64,000 nucleotides of DNA from Gambelia wislizenii (Eukaryota > Chordata > Lepidosauria > Squamata > Crotaphytidae), in assembly GCA_030847615.1 (NCBI GenBank), contig JAUMIR010000003.1:285938265-286002264 (forward strand). Reading direction: 5' to 3'. A program made the translations under genes and the position numbers. Positions 21,498 to 33,602 of the stretch are shown here, one piece after another. Positions within the stretch are counted from its first letter, which is position 1; each line of letters begins with the position of its first letter. Under the pieces are notes generated by a model. That model was not told where the DNA came from. It saw only the letters and a program-made list of their open reading frames with translations, and made no database searches.

Positions 21498-22130
21498 ATG
21501 ACTAAGGTGGCCAGATGTCAGGGCCTGGCTGTCAATCTCCAGTTTTCATGGGTCATCTCTAGGCAGGAGACCAGGGTGCAAATTCTCCAGTTTTTGTTTT
21601 GTTTTGGTTTTTTTTTTTTTTGGTGGGGAGGGATCAGCTGTAGGCAAGAGGAAAGGACTGTGTGCAAATTTGCAGTTCAGTTAGCAGAGCAGCAGCTTGC
21701 AACAGGTTGCAAGGCTTAATAGATTGGTTGCTGCAACTTGCAGAGGATCTCTAGGGGATCTATAGATTTATGTAGTTAGGTTTCTCCTTTCATCCCAGCT
21801 GTTGTGGTGCCAGGGCTCATCTTCCATTCTACTCTGTATTGTCTTCTGGCTAGAAGCAAGTAGGCTAGATGAAGTGGTTCTTATCCCATCTCCCTAAAGT
21901 GAGAAGGAATAATCCCTTCATTTCACCCTAAGATTTCTGTCTTCATTTCCAAACAAGAGCATACATTATGTGAGTCTGTTTCTATGTGTGTGTTTGAAGG
22001 ACAAGCTGTAAGCAGCTGTGGTTGGTACTTAATACACACTGTTTAATGACATCACCAGGGGCTGTCCCAAAGCCTCAGGTTTTGGGCCAGAAACCTCAGG
22101 GCCCAGGACAATCCTGAACTGGCAACCCTA
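21498..22130. mobile_element. Possible hAT-like non-autonomous element
   Basis: The direct repeats cataccat (21490-21497) and cataccac (22131-22138) flank a 633-bp segment. Near its left end is TAAGGTGGCCAGATGTCAG and at its right end CTGAACTGGCAACCCTA, whose complement TAGGGTTGCCAGTTCAG is an imperfect inverted match. Five extra bases precede the left terminus, so the exact start is uncertain. No transposase is present. Confidence 0.45.
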
Positions 22131-22138
22131 CATACCAC

Positions 22139-23766
22139 TATTTTTTTTAGCAAATATGTAGTACCATACTGTTACTTTGGGAAACCCCCCCCCCTGTCCC
22201 CCATGGGCTGGCATATCTAATGTTTTTCCCTTTTTGTTTTGTATTCAGAAGATCAGACATGTTAAAAGTTCTAGCTCAGCAATATGCCACCCTCCAAAAG
22301 GCATGCTCTCTGTCTCTCTCTCTCTTTTTAAAAAACCAACCATGATCTTTTCTTCCATTAATATTTTCAAAATTACACAGTTTCAGCCTCAACACAGTTT
22401 CAGTCTTGAAAATCATCTCCTTGACTGCAACTTAAAAGTCTGTTTGAAAATCTGTCTACTCTAGGCTATACTTCCAGGACTCAACTGGACTTGCATAAAT
22501 TGTCTGGCTAACTTATAATAAAGGCTACATAAATTAAAAAATCTAACTTATAAAAAAGTGATTGATTTTTTTTAAAAAAGTTATTGACTCTGGCAGCTTG
22601 CTGTCAGATGTTGTCATTTTCTGTTCTCTCAAAGGAGCCATGCTAGTAATGAAAATGCAGGATTTAGCCATAATTACTATATGGGTCCTGGCAGGATTTC
22701 AGTAATAGGTGAGAATATTTTTTTAAAAAATAATGCACCAGATGGTATCGATTGGAAATAAGGATATGTGGAAATATCACTTCATATATAATCCTTCAAT
22801 AATTTTGTCATAAAAATTGCATGTGACAAGAGTCCATTCGTAGATGCATTTATGCAGTTTGTGAGGCTCATCAAGGTCAACATCATTTGAGCACAAGTTG
22901 TTATGAGAGGTGCACTTGGGGCAGTATTTTAATTTAGAATTACATAGGAACGAAAGCATTCACAACATTATGAATCTATACTTTTTCAGCAATGTACGTC
23001 TGTGTGCCATCTAAAAGAATTAGTTTCTAATCTAGGGACTGTATCACAGGAGGCTGCTAAAGCAGAATTTCAGCAGGATAGTAATGAATTTGGCCAGTAT
23101 TTCTCAAACAATGTTGTGGCTATTCTGTTGCTGCTTTGCATTCTAGTCATTACTGTTGCTCCCTTTCAGTTGATGGGAAAATCCTGTCAATACCTGCCAA
23201 TATCACTATTGTTCCACTGCTGTTCCTGGTGCAATAGGCCCCTTTGCTTCAGTTCCAGGATGACTGCAGTCACGTTGCATGAGGGAGCCTGATTCTCCTC
23301 CTCTACCCCCTCTCTTTGGATTATCAAGGGGGAGGGGGAGAGAGAGGGAGAGGAGAAGAAACAGGTCCCATCATGCCACCTGAATGCAGTCATTCCGGCA
23401 CTGAAGCAAAAGGACCTATTGCACCATGGGGATACTAAAGGAGCACAGTCTCACAAATGAAGAGAGGTGTGATAATAAACATTTTACAACCGGTATGTTC
23501 CCGTTTCCTTTAACAACATGATTGCTGCGAGACGCAAGGCTGGTGTGATAATGTCCCAGAAGAAGATGACATCATTTAGGATTTTTTCAGCAACTGGGGA
23601 AAGAAACCCCCAACACTAGCACTCTATCTGGCCACTTTTTTCTAAACCTTTCCTGTCAGTAACAAATAACCACCTAACTGATGAGGGTCAGGATATCTGC
23701 AATGTTAAAATGCAATTCTATAGTCTTGTTTCTGATGAAGGCAGTTTTCCTTTAGTGATCTTGAGA
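22139..23766. other. Unrecognised non-coding stretch
   Basis: No exon or family recognised. It contains a C-run at 22186-22193 and pyrimidine-rich sequence at 22305-22326. Confidence 0.45.
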
Positions 23767-23896
23767 GTGCTTCTCAAACTTTGGTCCTCCAGATGTTTTG
23801 GATTTCAGCTCCCAGAATGCCCAGGTAGTGTAACCAATGGTATTTTGGGAACTGGGGTCCAACATACTTGGAGGACCAACATTTGAGAACCACTGG
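23767..23896. mobile_element. Small palindromic MITE (TTCTCAAACTTTGGTCCTCC)
   Basis: The left arm GTGCTTCTCAAACTTTGGTC mirrors the right arm GACCAACATTTGAGAACCAC, and the inner GGATTTCAGCTCCCAGAATG pairs loosely with TTTTGGGAACTGGGGTCC. It is about 130 bp and non-coding. Confidence 0.7.
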
Positions 23897-25808
23897 TCTA
23901 AATAGCCATGGTCTACTTATTGCAGTAACTATGGCTTTCTGCCTATTTTTTTTTCTGCATAAAATTAAGTTGGAGTTTTCTGTTATTAATTACGTAAGTC
24001 CCCTCCCAGTTTCTTAAAATGAAAATGAATCTACTGGTTCTTCCAAAATGTCCTAATGCTCAGACCTTTGAAACATTTTTTTCAAAATGTCCACAGACAT
24101 AATAGATTCTCACACACACACCCCAAAAAAGGAAAAGAAATGAAAGAAAACTCTACTAAAACTGGACAACACCTCCCAAAATGGTTGTGTTATAAGAAAC
24201 CCAGAAAGCAAGATTTAGATCCCAGAAGAATGGGAATTTGCACCCTGGACTGAGGTTCCTCACCCCTCAAAGAAATGAACTTTCCCCTTTCAGGATCTTA
24301 GCAATCTTACAGTTCATCCAATATTGTATGCTGAGGTATTGAAGGCTTCCCTTCTATACAGACATAGCTGGAAATATGCTGTTTCTTCCTTGAGAAGACA
24401 AGCTTGCACTGTAAATGATGTAGCTATATGTGAAAAATAACACTCAAATCAATACTTAAATTAAAAAAACAACCAATCACAAAGCAAGACGATTTGCATT
24501 AGAACCCCAACATTCCAATAATGAGAAAGCAAAATTGGAATTCGACATTCCAATAATATATATGTAGGTAGTTACCCACATACAGTAGCTTGCCACTAGA
24601 CTATTCTTGGAGAAGCAAATTACGACTTTTAAAGGTATAAATCTCTTTGAAGTTTTCTTACTCTGTGTAGCTCAGCATTCTCAGAAATACCTGTTGTATC
24701 ATGTATTTTTCCAGGAATGTGTAATTAATTAATTAATTAATTGACAGCTGGGTTAAGTATAGATTTAGTAAACTTACTCAGTGGTGACAAGTACTGGGAG
24801 AAGATGAAAAGAGTTGCAAAAATGAGCGGAGCATGGGGAAGAGAGACTTTCAATCAATTTTCTCAGAGTAAAAAAAGGAATGTAAGACCTATTACTACTG
24901 TTCTAATATGGTGTCATCACAATGCCACATAAATTGTGAAAGGGTGCACGGATCAAACGATGTCGCCCTTTCATGGTTATAAAGAGCAAAAATCCCATTG
25001 TTTTTAATTGATGGTTTAAGCTGTCAATAGATCTCCCTGCTGCTTTTTTGCTGGCATTGCTAGCATGTGATACCTCGGGCCATTAAAATCTCGGATTTAC
25101 CCTGACAATAGCCACTCTGGTGCGAACACTTTCAGGTGAGATCAGGATGTCCAGGTAAGTTTCACTTTTTTTTTGTTGTTTGACTCTCCCTGGGTTACCT
25201 GGGACTTTTACAGTGTGTTTGGGTGCTTGGTATACCTTAAAATTCTTTATTTTTGTTTTTAAATTTGACTTGCCCACGTGATGAAATTGTGTGGGATTTC
25301 AAACAAGGAAGAGAACAGGGCTCTATTCACTTCCTCTTTACTGCCAGGAGCTTTTGCCAGGATTAGAAGGTAAGTGCAGGGGGAACGTTCTTTTGCTGAC
25401 ATAAAAATGCTTTTGTTTATGCCAGCAAAAGAATGTTTAAAGAGGCTGCATCTGATAAAGTCCATAGTTATTCCCTTCCCCCACAATGCCATTTTATCAT
25501 CTCTGCCTCATGAAGAAGCCTGTGAAGCTTCAAAGGTAGCGTGACATATTTTGTGCCCTTTGGTCAGCCTAATGAAAGCATAACCACAAAGTGGATTTTA
25601 TTTATTTATTTGGAGGGAGCATATAATGGTGCAACATATGAGAAATGGAATTGTAGCACATTGGCCCTGTGCCAACATCAAGCACTCTTGGGCAGATGCT
25701 GAGCCACCATTCGGATGGATGCTTTCTCTTGGGCAAAGTGGGTGGATATGGGCAGCCTTGAAAATTCCCTAAAATGTTAACTTCTAGAGTGTTTGATGCA
25801 GTCGGGAC
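23897..25808. other. Unrecognised non-coding stretch
   Basis: No gene or family recognised. A short (TTAA)n run lies at 24722-24742. Confidence 0.45.
24722..24742. repeat. (TTAA)n microsatellite
   Basis: Five AATT/TTAA units in register. Confidence 0.9.
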
Positions 25809-26575
25809 ATCATGCTCTCCACTATTTCACAGAAGAAAATTGGTACACGTGTGAACAAGCAACATCAGAGTCTGGTTAAGATGGCAAAGGTTATTCATGA
25901 GAATGAACAGATAAGCTTGGAGAAGCTGTAGCAGTTTGATTTTGCCTGAGCCTACTGGGAAGGGTAAGACAGCATCCCATCTTCTCCTCTCCCCCTGCCT
26001 CAATTAACTTGAGTGCAAACTACAGTCAGCCCTCCACATCTGTGTGTTTAACTTTTGCAGATGTGATTATTTGTAGATTATTTGTTACTGCCTCTGCTGC
26101 TGCCCTATGCCATTTTTAATAGGGACTGCAAGCCTTGCAAGACTGAGAGAGACTGTGAATGTGTGGTGAGGCTTATAAGTCCTTGTTAAAAATGGGTAGG
26201 GCAGCAATAGACGCTGCAGCAAGCTGCCCACTTCAGCCTTGCAAAGGAACCCTGCCGCCTTTAAGGTATCCACAGTGTGTTGAATTCACAGATCATACTT
26301 TTTGTGTGTGTTAGATATGGTGTGAGGGGCCTAGAAATATTCATGGTTCTCCAACTTTCCTGGAGGTCTTGCATCCCTAACCCTAGCAAATATGGAGGGC
26401 CAGCTGTCCATTTCCATTTGGAACTCAGTGGGCAGCAATTAAAGTAAGCTGAGAACAAAAGGGGAAGATGAAAGGAGGAAAGAAATAAATTAGCACATTT
26501 TAAAATCATTTGGGAGAAAATGGGATGGAAGTGGATTGACTGGGGCTGCCCCTGACAAAACAGGACCGTATGGGA
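25809..26575 (+). mobile_element. TIR element 'CCATACCCTCCAAC', split by a mariner-type MITE
   Basis: The left part (CTCTCCACTATTTCACAG, AAGCAACATCAGAGTCTGG, AAGCTGTAGCAGTTTGATTT, TCAATTAACTTGAGTGCAAA) breaks at 26020. The right part resumes at about 26407 (GGAACTCAGTGGGCAGCAAT, AAGTAAGCTGAGAAC, GGGCTGCCCCTGACAAAAC). Confidence 0.68.
26023..26406. mobile_element. Mariner-type MITE nested in a TIR element
   Basis: The left end CAGTCAGCCCTCCACATC and right end GCAAATATGGAGGGCCAGCTG are inverted repeats. TA precedes the left end (26021-26022), and the right flank is TC rather than TA. It is related to 19110-19536 by its ends and by the 'GCAGATGTGATTATTTG' type interior. 384 bp, non-coding. Confidence 0.7.
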
Positions 26576-26805
26576 TATTAGGGCAATATTAAAGGAATAA
26601 CTTGTAGCTGTCACTGGCTTTTCCCAAGTAAGGGTTTATCCAGATGGGGAAAATGTGCTGGGAACTTGCAGTATTTTTTTTTTTAATTTTGAAACCATAT
26701 TTCTGTTGTCCCAGACTATTTTCTGGCAATTCCTGGCACCAGCTGCAACAGGTTTAATCTTACAGCTGAGTGATCCACCTTGCTTGTAAACTTTTTTACA
26801 GTTAT

Positions 26806-29055
26806 AATGCTATCTCTCTGGCTTTTCTTCGCAAACAAAGATTCAGGAAGGACTCATCCCGTGCTTTCTGCAAGCGCACTGATGACTGAAAAGGCCAATC
26901 CGAGATAAACAAGTCCGGTTGCAGAAAGCAAAGCAGAAGGTCTCCTTGGGTGATGTTTCTGGGTTGTGATTCTGCGTTGTCATTTCTCTTCAAGACTTGT
27001 TCGTCGTGAGTTCTCAAATAAGGCTGCAGCATTGTGGATAGTGCGTCTCCATGCCTCCCGATGTGAGACCAGGGTGGACCATTGTTGGTGATCAATTTGG
27101 CCGAGCCTGAGATGTTGTTTCAGGGAGTCCTTGCATCGCTTTTTTGGAGCACCCCTCTTATGCTGACCCATGGCGAGTTCAGCGTAGAGTAGTATTTTTG
27201 GGAGGCAATGGTCCTCCATACTAGAAACGTGCCCTGCCCAGCGCAGCTGTGTTCTCAATATCATGGCCTCAATGCTGGTGATCCCTGCTTGCTCAAGGAC
27301 AGCAACGTTCGTCACATAGTCAGTCCAGTGTATATTTAGGATTGTGGGTAGACAGTGCTGATGAAAGCATTCAAGGAGTCGTAGGTGGTGGCGATAGGTG
27401 ACCCATGTTTCAGATCCATAAAGGAGGATAGACAGTACAATGGCTCTATACACACTGATTTTTGCGCTTCGCCTCAGGTGTTTATTACTCCAGACTCTTT
27501 TGTGAAGTCTTCCAAATGCACTATATGCCTTTGCTAATCTGTGATTGATCTCTTTGTCAATCTTGGCATCTGAGGAGATGATGCTTCCCAGGTAGGTGAA
27601 CTGCTGAAGGGACTTGAGCACAGATTTGCCGACGGCAATGTGGGGATGGTGGTGTTTGTCCTGTGGTGCAGGCTGATAAAGAACTTCTGTTTTCTTCAGG
27701 TTGACTTCCAGCCCAAACAGCTCTGCAGCTGTTGTGAAGCAGGATGTTAGGCGCTGCAGAGCTGCTTCTGTGTGGGTAACAAGGGCAGCATCATCAGCAA
27801 AGAGCAGCTCATGGACTAGATAGTTTAGTCTTAGTGTGAGCCCTCAAATGGCTTAAGTTAAACAAGCTACCATCAGTACGGTAATGTATATAGATGCCAT
27901 TGTCTTCTTCAAGCTCTGCCGTAGCCCTTTGGAGCATCATGCTGAAGAAGATTGTAAATAAAGTTGGAGCAAGAACACAACCTTGCTTCACTCCATTAGT
28001 TATTAGAAAGGGCTCTGAAAGAGCATTGCCATATCTGACTTGACCGCGCTGGCCCTCGTGTAGCAAGATAATCATTTTAAGGAATTTGGGGGGACATCCT
28101 AGTTTTTCCAGGATCTGCCACAGACCTTTTCTACTCACAGTGTCGAAGGCTTTGGTGAGGCCGACAAATGTTACATAGAGACCCCTGTTCTGCTCCCTAC
28201 ATTTTTCTTGCAGTTTTCTAAGGGCATATACCATATCTGTAGTACTCCTATTGGCTCTGAGGCCACATTGGCTTTCAGGAAGAAGTTCTTCTGCAATAGC
28301 AGGAACTAATCTGTTCAGGAATATCTTTGCAAGGATTTTTCCAGCAATAGAGAGTGATGTTATGCCTCAATAGTTTGAGCAATCGGGTTTTGCTCCTTTT
28401 TTCTTGTACAGGGTGATGATGACTGCATCTCGGAGATCTGATGGCAATTCCCCCTTTTCCCCAGCAATTCACAAGGAGTTTGTGGAATTTATTGTGGAGT
28501 GCCTGACCTCCGTGTTTCCATGCTTCAGGTGGGATTCCATCAATCCCAGCTGCCTTGCCGTTTTTCATCTGCTGTTTGGCCTTAAGAGTCTCTTCCAAAG
28601 TGGGAGCTATGTCCAATTCATTTTTCATTGGTTTTTGTATCATATGTTGGATAGCTGAGCCTTGGACTACTCGGTTGGTACTAAAGAGACTTTGAAAGTG
28701 TTCAGCCCATCGATTCAGGATGGAGGCTTTATTAGCAAGTAATGTTTGACCATCTGTACTGTATAAGGAGCTTTGGACCTAATAAGTGGGTCCAAACACT
28801 GCTTTAAGAGCTTCATAAAATCCTCTGTGATCACCCAGATCTGCACAGTGTTGTGTCTTTTTTGCTATATTGATCCACCACTTGTTCTACATGTCTCGGA
28901 GTTTTTGTTGAAGTTTGCTACATGTGAGATGGAAAGCTGCTTTTCTTACATGGCAAGTTGGCTGGGCGAGGTATGCCTGGTGAGCAGTTCTCTTCTTTGC
29001 CAACAGCTCCTGGATCTCTTGGTTGTTTTCATCAAACCAGTCTATAATGCTACAG
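26806..29055 (-). mobile_element. CFDP2-like LINE, copy 3 (longest, minus)
   Basis: The 3' end lies at the low coordinate (CTCTCTGGCTTTTCTTCGC). Homology continues for about 2.25 kb to a segment reading DWFDENNQEIQELLAKK at about 29000-29050, which lies between endonuclease and RT in this family. The whole RT is present but broken. The endonuclease is missing, so the copy is 5'-truncated. Confidence 0.88.
26830..29050 (-). pseudogene. LINE RT and C-terminal domain, broken (copy 3)
   Basis: Minus-strand order: linker DWFDENNQEIQELL; FYEALKAVFGPT, with a stop near 28780; APTLEETLKAKQQMKNGKAAG; FVGLTKAFDTVSRKGLWQIL, where the usual acidic residue before LTKAFD is G; NGVKQGCVLAPTLF; the catalytic box LFADDAAL, with aspartate codons at 27790-27795; FTYLGSIISSDA; ILLYGSETWVTYRHHLRLLE; LRWAGHVSSMEDHCLPK; and the zinc-knuckle region at the end. 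Frame breaks lie near 28275 and 27810 and within the last 100 codons. Unlike copies 1 and 5, it keeps the A of FADD. Confidence 0.86.
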
Positions 29056-30045
29056 TGCATCAGCTAAATGACACTTGTGCACTTTAACGTGATTATGCCA
29101 AAAAAAAAGGGGGGGGGAGATTTGCCCTTCAAACATAGGAATGCATGAGCAAATGATGCACTAGTTTCAAAAAACCTTTGAACAGTCCTTGTGTAGATCC
29201 AAAAAATCACTACAGTCTTCCAAAACAATGGAATGAGTTAGGCATGGAAGCATCAACCAGCAAAACATCACAAAACCCAAGGATGAGAGATGAGAGGGGA
29301 AAAAAAAGAATTCATACGTCTTCACACCATTCTGGAAGAGCCCTGAATTGGTGCCTAGGCATCTCACCAATTGAAACATGTGTAGGGTCCTCAAAACCTA
29401 GATCAAACCCCACACCAGAGCTGGGCAAAGTGTGGCCAGTGGACAGCATGCAGCCCACCAGGGCTCCCAGTTTGATCTCAGGACACAGGAGTCAACTCTT
29501 CCGCCATTTACAAAACCCAACATAAAAATAGCCAACCATGCTATTGTGTAAGCCTCTTCATCTGGAAGTGACTAGTAAGATGAGGGCAGCTGACAGGGGG
29601 CTGGGGGAGAATAAAACATCAACTAGATGAGAGAGTAGGGCAGATGCGAACATCAATAGTGAAGTGGGAATGAATTCTTCACCAGCTGTGACTCTGTAGC
29701 AGTTATGATGACTGAGTCTGGCGCATGTGCACTCCTTCATCAGGGTGCTGGTGCCTAGGATTAAACAGTTAGAAGCTAAGGTCATTAGGACATGTAGAAT
29801 CAGGCACTTTTAAAAAATGAGACAAAGGCATTTTCCTCAAGAATGCTAGTTTCCTGATCTATAGAATAATCCTGTAATTGCTGTTGCACTTCTGAACTCT
29901 TAGGTTTTGAGAGAGTTTTTAATCTTTCCTCAGATTTCTGTAGGCAAAACATCTCAGACACAAATTGCACCTAGTGTACTTAGAGCTGGCAACACGTCTT
30001 GTGATGTGTAATTAGGTAGTGAGTGGTTATGTGGAATAAAATATG
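29056..30045. other. Unrecognised non-coding stretch
   Basis: No recognised element. A short A-run/G-run block lies at 29100-29118. Confidence 0.45.
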
Positions 30046-31985
30046 TTCATAGAATCATAGAATTGTAGAGTTGGAAAAGACCACAATGGCCATCCAGTCC
30101 AACCCCCTGCCATGCAGGAAATCACAATCAAAGCATCCCTGACAGATGACCATCCAACCTCTGTTTAAAGACCTCCAAGGAAGGAGACCCCACCATGCTC
30201 TGAGGTAGTGTGTTCTACTGCCGAACAGCTCTTACTGTAAAAAAAGTTCCTCCTAGTGTTGAGGTGGAATCTCTGTTCCTGGAGCTTGCATCCATTGTTC
30301 CATGTTCTAGTCTCTGGAACAGCAGAAAACAAGCTTGTTCCATCCTCAATGTGACACCCTTTCAAATGCTTAAACAGGGCTATCATATTGCCCCTTAACC
30401 GTCTTTTTTCCAAGCTAAACATACCCAGCTCCCTAAGTCTTTCCTCATAAGGCATGGTTTCCAGAGCTTTCACCATTTTAGTTGCCCTTCTCTGGACACG
30501 CTCCAATTTGTCAATATCCTTTTTGAATTGTGGTGCCCAGAACTGGACACAGTATTCTAGGTGAGGCCTGACCAAGGCAGAATAGAGTGGCACTGTTACT
30601 TCCCTTGATCTAGACACTATACTTCTATTGATGCAGCCCAAACTTGCATTGGCCTTTTTAGCTGCCACATCACACTGTTGACTCATGTTCAACTTGTGGT
30701 CTACTAGGACTCCTAGATCTCTTTCGCACGTAGTCTCGTTCAACCAGGTCTCCCCCATCCTGTATCTATGCATTTTGTTTTTCCATCCTAAGTGCAGTAC
30801 CTTACATTTTTCCATATTGAATTTCATTTTGTTAGCTTTGGCCCAGCTCTCCAGTCTATCCAGGTCATTTTGAATTTTTATCCTGTCCTCTAGGGTATTA
30901 GTTACTCCTTCTAATTTGGTGTCATCTGCAAATTTGATAAGTATGCCCCTAATTCCCTCATCCAAATCATTGATAAAGATGTTGAGTAGCACTGGGCCCA
31001 GGACAGAACCCTGTGGCACCCCACTGGTCACATCTTTCCAACATGAAGAGGAGCCACTGAGGAGCACCCTTTGGGTTCAGTTGGTCAACCAATTACAAAT
31101 CCATTTAACAGTTACCGTCTAGTCCACATTTTGCAAGCTTGTTTGGAAGAATGTCATGGGGAATGTCAAGGCCTTACTGAAATCAAGGTATGCGATACCC
31201 ACAGCATTGCCTTCATCTACCAAGCTGGTAATTTTATCAAAAAAAGAGATCAGATTAGTCTGGCATGACTTGTTTCTCTGAAACACATGTTCAGTTTTTG
31301 TGATTATGGCATTGCCTTCTAAATGTTCACAGACTCTCTGTTTAATGATCTGCTCTAGAACCTTCCCTGGTATTGATGTCCGACTAACTGGACAATAATT
31401 GTTGGGATCCTCTTTTTTCCCATTTTTGAAGATGGGGACAACATTTGCCCTCCTCCCGTCTGCTGGGACTTCTCCTGTTCTTCAGGAGTTCTCAAAGATT
31501 ATTGCCAATGGCTCTGAGATTACATTTGCCAGCTCTTTTAATACCCTTGGATGTAGTTCCTCTGGTCCTGGAGATTTACATTCATTTAGATTAATAAGGT
31601 ATTCCTGTACTATCTCTTTGCTTATTCTGAGCTGGATTTCCCCTATTGTGTCCTCTGTTCCATTATCCTCAGGTTGATCACCCTTTTCCTTTTCTGAAAA
31701 CACTGAGGCAAAGAAGGTGTTGAATAATTTGTCCCCTGTCAGCATTTTACCATCTTCTCCACATAATGGCCGTACAATTTCCTTCTTCTTCCTTTTGCTG
31801 CAGACGTAGCCCAAAAAACCATTTTTATTGTTCTTAACGTCTCTAGCGAGCCTGAGCTCATTCTGTGCTTTACCTTTTCTGACTACTCCTACATGTGTTT
31901 GCTATCTGTTTGAATTCTTCTTTGCTGATTTCTCCCTTTTTCCATTTCCTATACATGTTCAGTTTAAAACTTAGATCTCTCATAA
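30046..31985 (-). mobile_element. CR1 LINE, 5'-truncated, minus
   Basis: The CR1 3' terminus is at the low coordinate (TCATAGAATCATAGAATTG, then CCATCCAGTCCAACCCCC). Sequence homologous to 58521-60070 continues up to about 31985 (ACATGTTCAGTTTAAAAC). Compared with the 58.5 kb copy it keeps the central RT 'fingers' part that that copy has lost. It lacks the endonuclease and ORF1. Confidence 0.88.
30165..31985 (-). pseudogene. CR1 reverse transcriptase, broken
   Basis: On the minus strand the N-terminal RT piece (31482-31814) reads KSPGPEELHPRVLKELANV and VISEPLAIIFENS. Then follow damaged palm segments and a continuous 300-codon piece (30165-31067) with SGVPQGSVLGPVLLNIFIND and KFADDTKLEG (FADD codons at 30921-30932). 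It continues with NKMKFNMEKCKVLHLGWKNK, GVLVDHKLNMSQQCDV and [20 protein letters not shown]. The catalytic aspartates are kept, but a stop or frameshift separates the pieces. Confidence 0.86.
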
Positions 31986-31989
31986 ATAG

Positions 31990-32416
31990 CATCCCAAATT
32001 GTTTGAAAGTACAAAATTGGAGGCTGGAAGGAACTTAATTCTGGCAGTCATTTCAAATAAGTGCTGAGGTCATTTCCCAAAGGCAAGGTATGCAAAGCAA
32101 GTATGGAAAGTTTAGTGAATGGCAGCCTGCTTTCCAACTGATTTTTAAGTAAACAGTTTCATTACCATCTTATAGAAGTTTAACTATAGCCCCTTGAGTG
32201 AAGAAAGGATAGAATAATCTGCAATGAACCATGGATACTATAAAGGGACTGGTATTTGATTAGCATGCAAGTGGAAAGGTTATTTGCTGGTTTTAAAAAT
32301 CTGCATGTTAATTGAGGTTCAGACTATGATAACATTTACAGTTTGTGCATGTTTGTGCATGTAAAAATGGTTACACAAATCTTGTTATGAATAAAACAGT
32401 TACAACTATTGGCAGC
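31990..32416. other. Unrecognised non-coding stretch
   Basis: No family recognised. Confidence 0.45.
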
Positions 32417-32660
32417 TTTGTTGTGGTTGTTGTGAGTCTTCAAGTTGTTTCTTGCGTATGGTGACCCTAAAGTGAACATATCACTGAGTCTTCTTGGCAA
32501 AATTTGTTCAGAGAGGGTGTGCCTTTGCCTTCTTCTGAGGCTGAGACAGGGTGACTTGCCCAAGTCACCCAGTGGGTTTCCATAGCTGAGCAGGAATTTG
32601 AATCCTGGTCTCCAGAGTCATTGCCCAGTGCTCAGACCACTACACCACACTGGCAGCTAC
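32417..32660 (-). mobile_element. Sauria-type SINE, full-length, minus
   Basis: Read on the minus strand: a tRNA-like head with box A (TGGTGTAGTGGTCTGAG) and box B (GGATTCAAATTCC), the central GGGTGACTTGGGCAAGTCAC block, and the BovB-like tail (GGTCACCATACGCAAGAAAC...). This is the clearest SINE in the window. It would have been transcribed by RNA polymerase III. Confidence 0.85.
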
Positions 32661-33009
32661 ACTGGGTTAAATCAAGTTGGTAGTTCCAACTGGAATAAAA
32701 CCAAGGAATCAATGGGACTGAATTCCTGTTACATGGATAGAAACTACAGTCCAAATCCTATTACCTATAGAGAAGCTCCATTAATTTGTAGCTTTGAGTT
32801 TCTGAAAAATCTACCTGCCTAAAGTGCTCTGTATAATTATATACTTGGGGTTCAACCCACCCCTGGCAAATCATGTGGTGAACTGTGCATGTGGGGAGAG
32901 AATTAGCATAGAGCTTACTGGAGCTCTTGCATGGATCAGACCATTTCAGTCCAGCATCCTTGTTTCTACTGTGCTAACCAGAAGTCTCTTGCGAAGCCCA
33001 AAAGCACAC

Positions 33010-33128
33010 CTTTTCAGCCTTAGAAGAAGGCAATGGCAACTCCCCTCTGAATAAATCTTGCAAAGAAAACCGTAAGATAGGATCATAATAAGTTGAAGTG
33101 AACTTGAAGACACATAACGACAACAGCA
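33010..33128 (+). mobile_element. Sauria-type SINE, 3' fragment, plus
   Basis: It carries TTAGAAGAAGGCAATGGCAA, TAAATCTTGCAAAGAAAACC and the tail AACTTGAAGACACATAACGA. The head and most of the centre are missing. Confidence 0.72.
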
Positions 33129-33177
33129 TATATCCTTCTCTGAATACCAGTTGTTGAGAAATGACAGTGGGAGAAGT

Positions 33178-33395
33178 CTGTTGTCCTCAAAATTGACTTC
33201 AGCTTATGATGATCCTATCTTAGGGTTGTCTTGGCAAGATTTATTCTGAGGGGAGTTGCCATTGCCTTCCTCTAAGGCTGAGAGAGTGTGACAACCTCAA
33301 GGTCAGCCAGTGGGTTTCCATCGCTGAGTGGAGATTTGAATCCTGGTGTCCCAGAGTCCTAGTCCAACACTCAAACCATTACACCACACTGACTA
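33178..33395 (-). mobile_element. Sauria-type SINE, minus
   Basis: From the tail at 33178 (GTTGTCCTCAAAATTGACTT) through GAGAGTGTGACAACC to the tRNA-like head (ACACTCAAACCATTACACC at 33368-33386). The order is complete and box B is recognisable (GATTTGAATCCTGG). Confidence 0.82.
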
Positions 33396-33409
33396 TTCCC
33401 TGAGTGAAG

Positions 33410-33600
33410 TATACTGTGAGTTAGATTTCTATCCCACCTTTCTTCCAGTGACTTTAAAGCAGTATATGTGGCTCTTCTCCTTCACAGTTTATAATCATAA
33501 CAACCTGTGAAGGAGGTCAGGCTGAAGGAGAGTGACAGTCTCTGAGTCACTCAGTGAGCTTCATAGTTCAGTGTAGACCTGAATCTGGATCTCAAAAATC
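33410..33600 (-). mobile_element. Possible older SINE remnant
   Basis: TTCTATCCCACCTTTCTTCC ... CCTGTGAAGGAGGTCAGGCTG ... CTGAATCTGGATCTC resembles tRNA-headed SINEs with an L2/CR1-type tail. It is degraded and the assignment is tentative. Confidence 0.4.
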
Positions 33601-33602
33601 CC

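Noticed and set aside
23450..23560. A possible TIR element with GTGTGATAATG ends
   Set aside because: GGTGTGATAATAAAC and TGGTGTGATAATGTCC are direct, not inverted, and I found no second full copy.
30165..31067. 300-codon ORF as a host RT-like gene
   Set aside because: Its neighbours continue the CR1 order in other frames and the 3' end is a CR1 terminus. It is a surviving piece of a CR1.
32630..32660. A tRNA gene on the minus strand
   Set aside because: Box A and box B are present, but the downstream sequence is the SINE body and tail, so this is a SINE head and not a tRNA gene.
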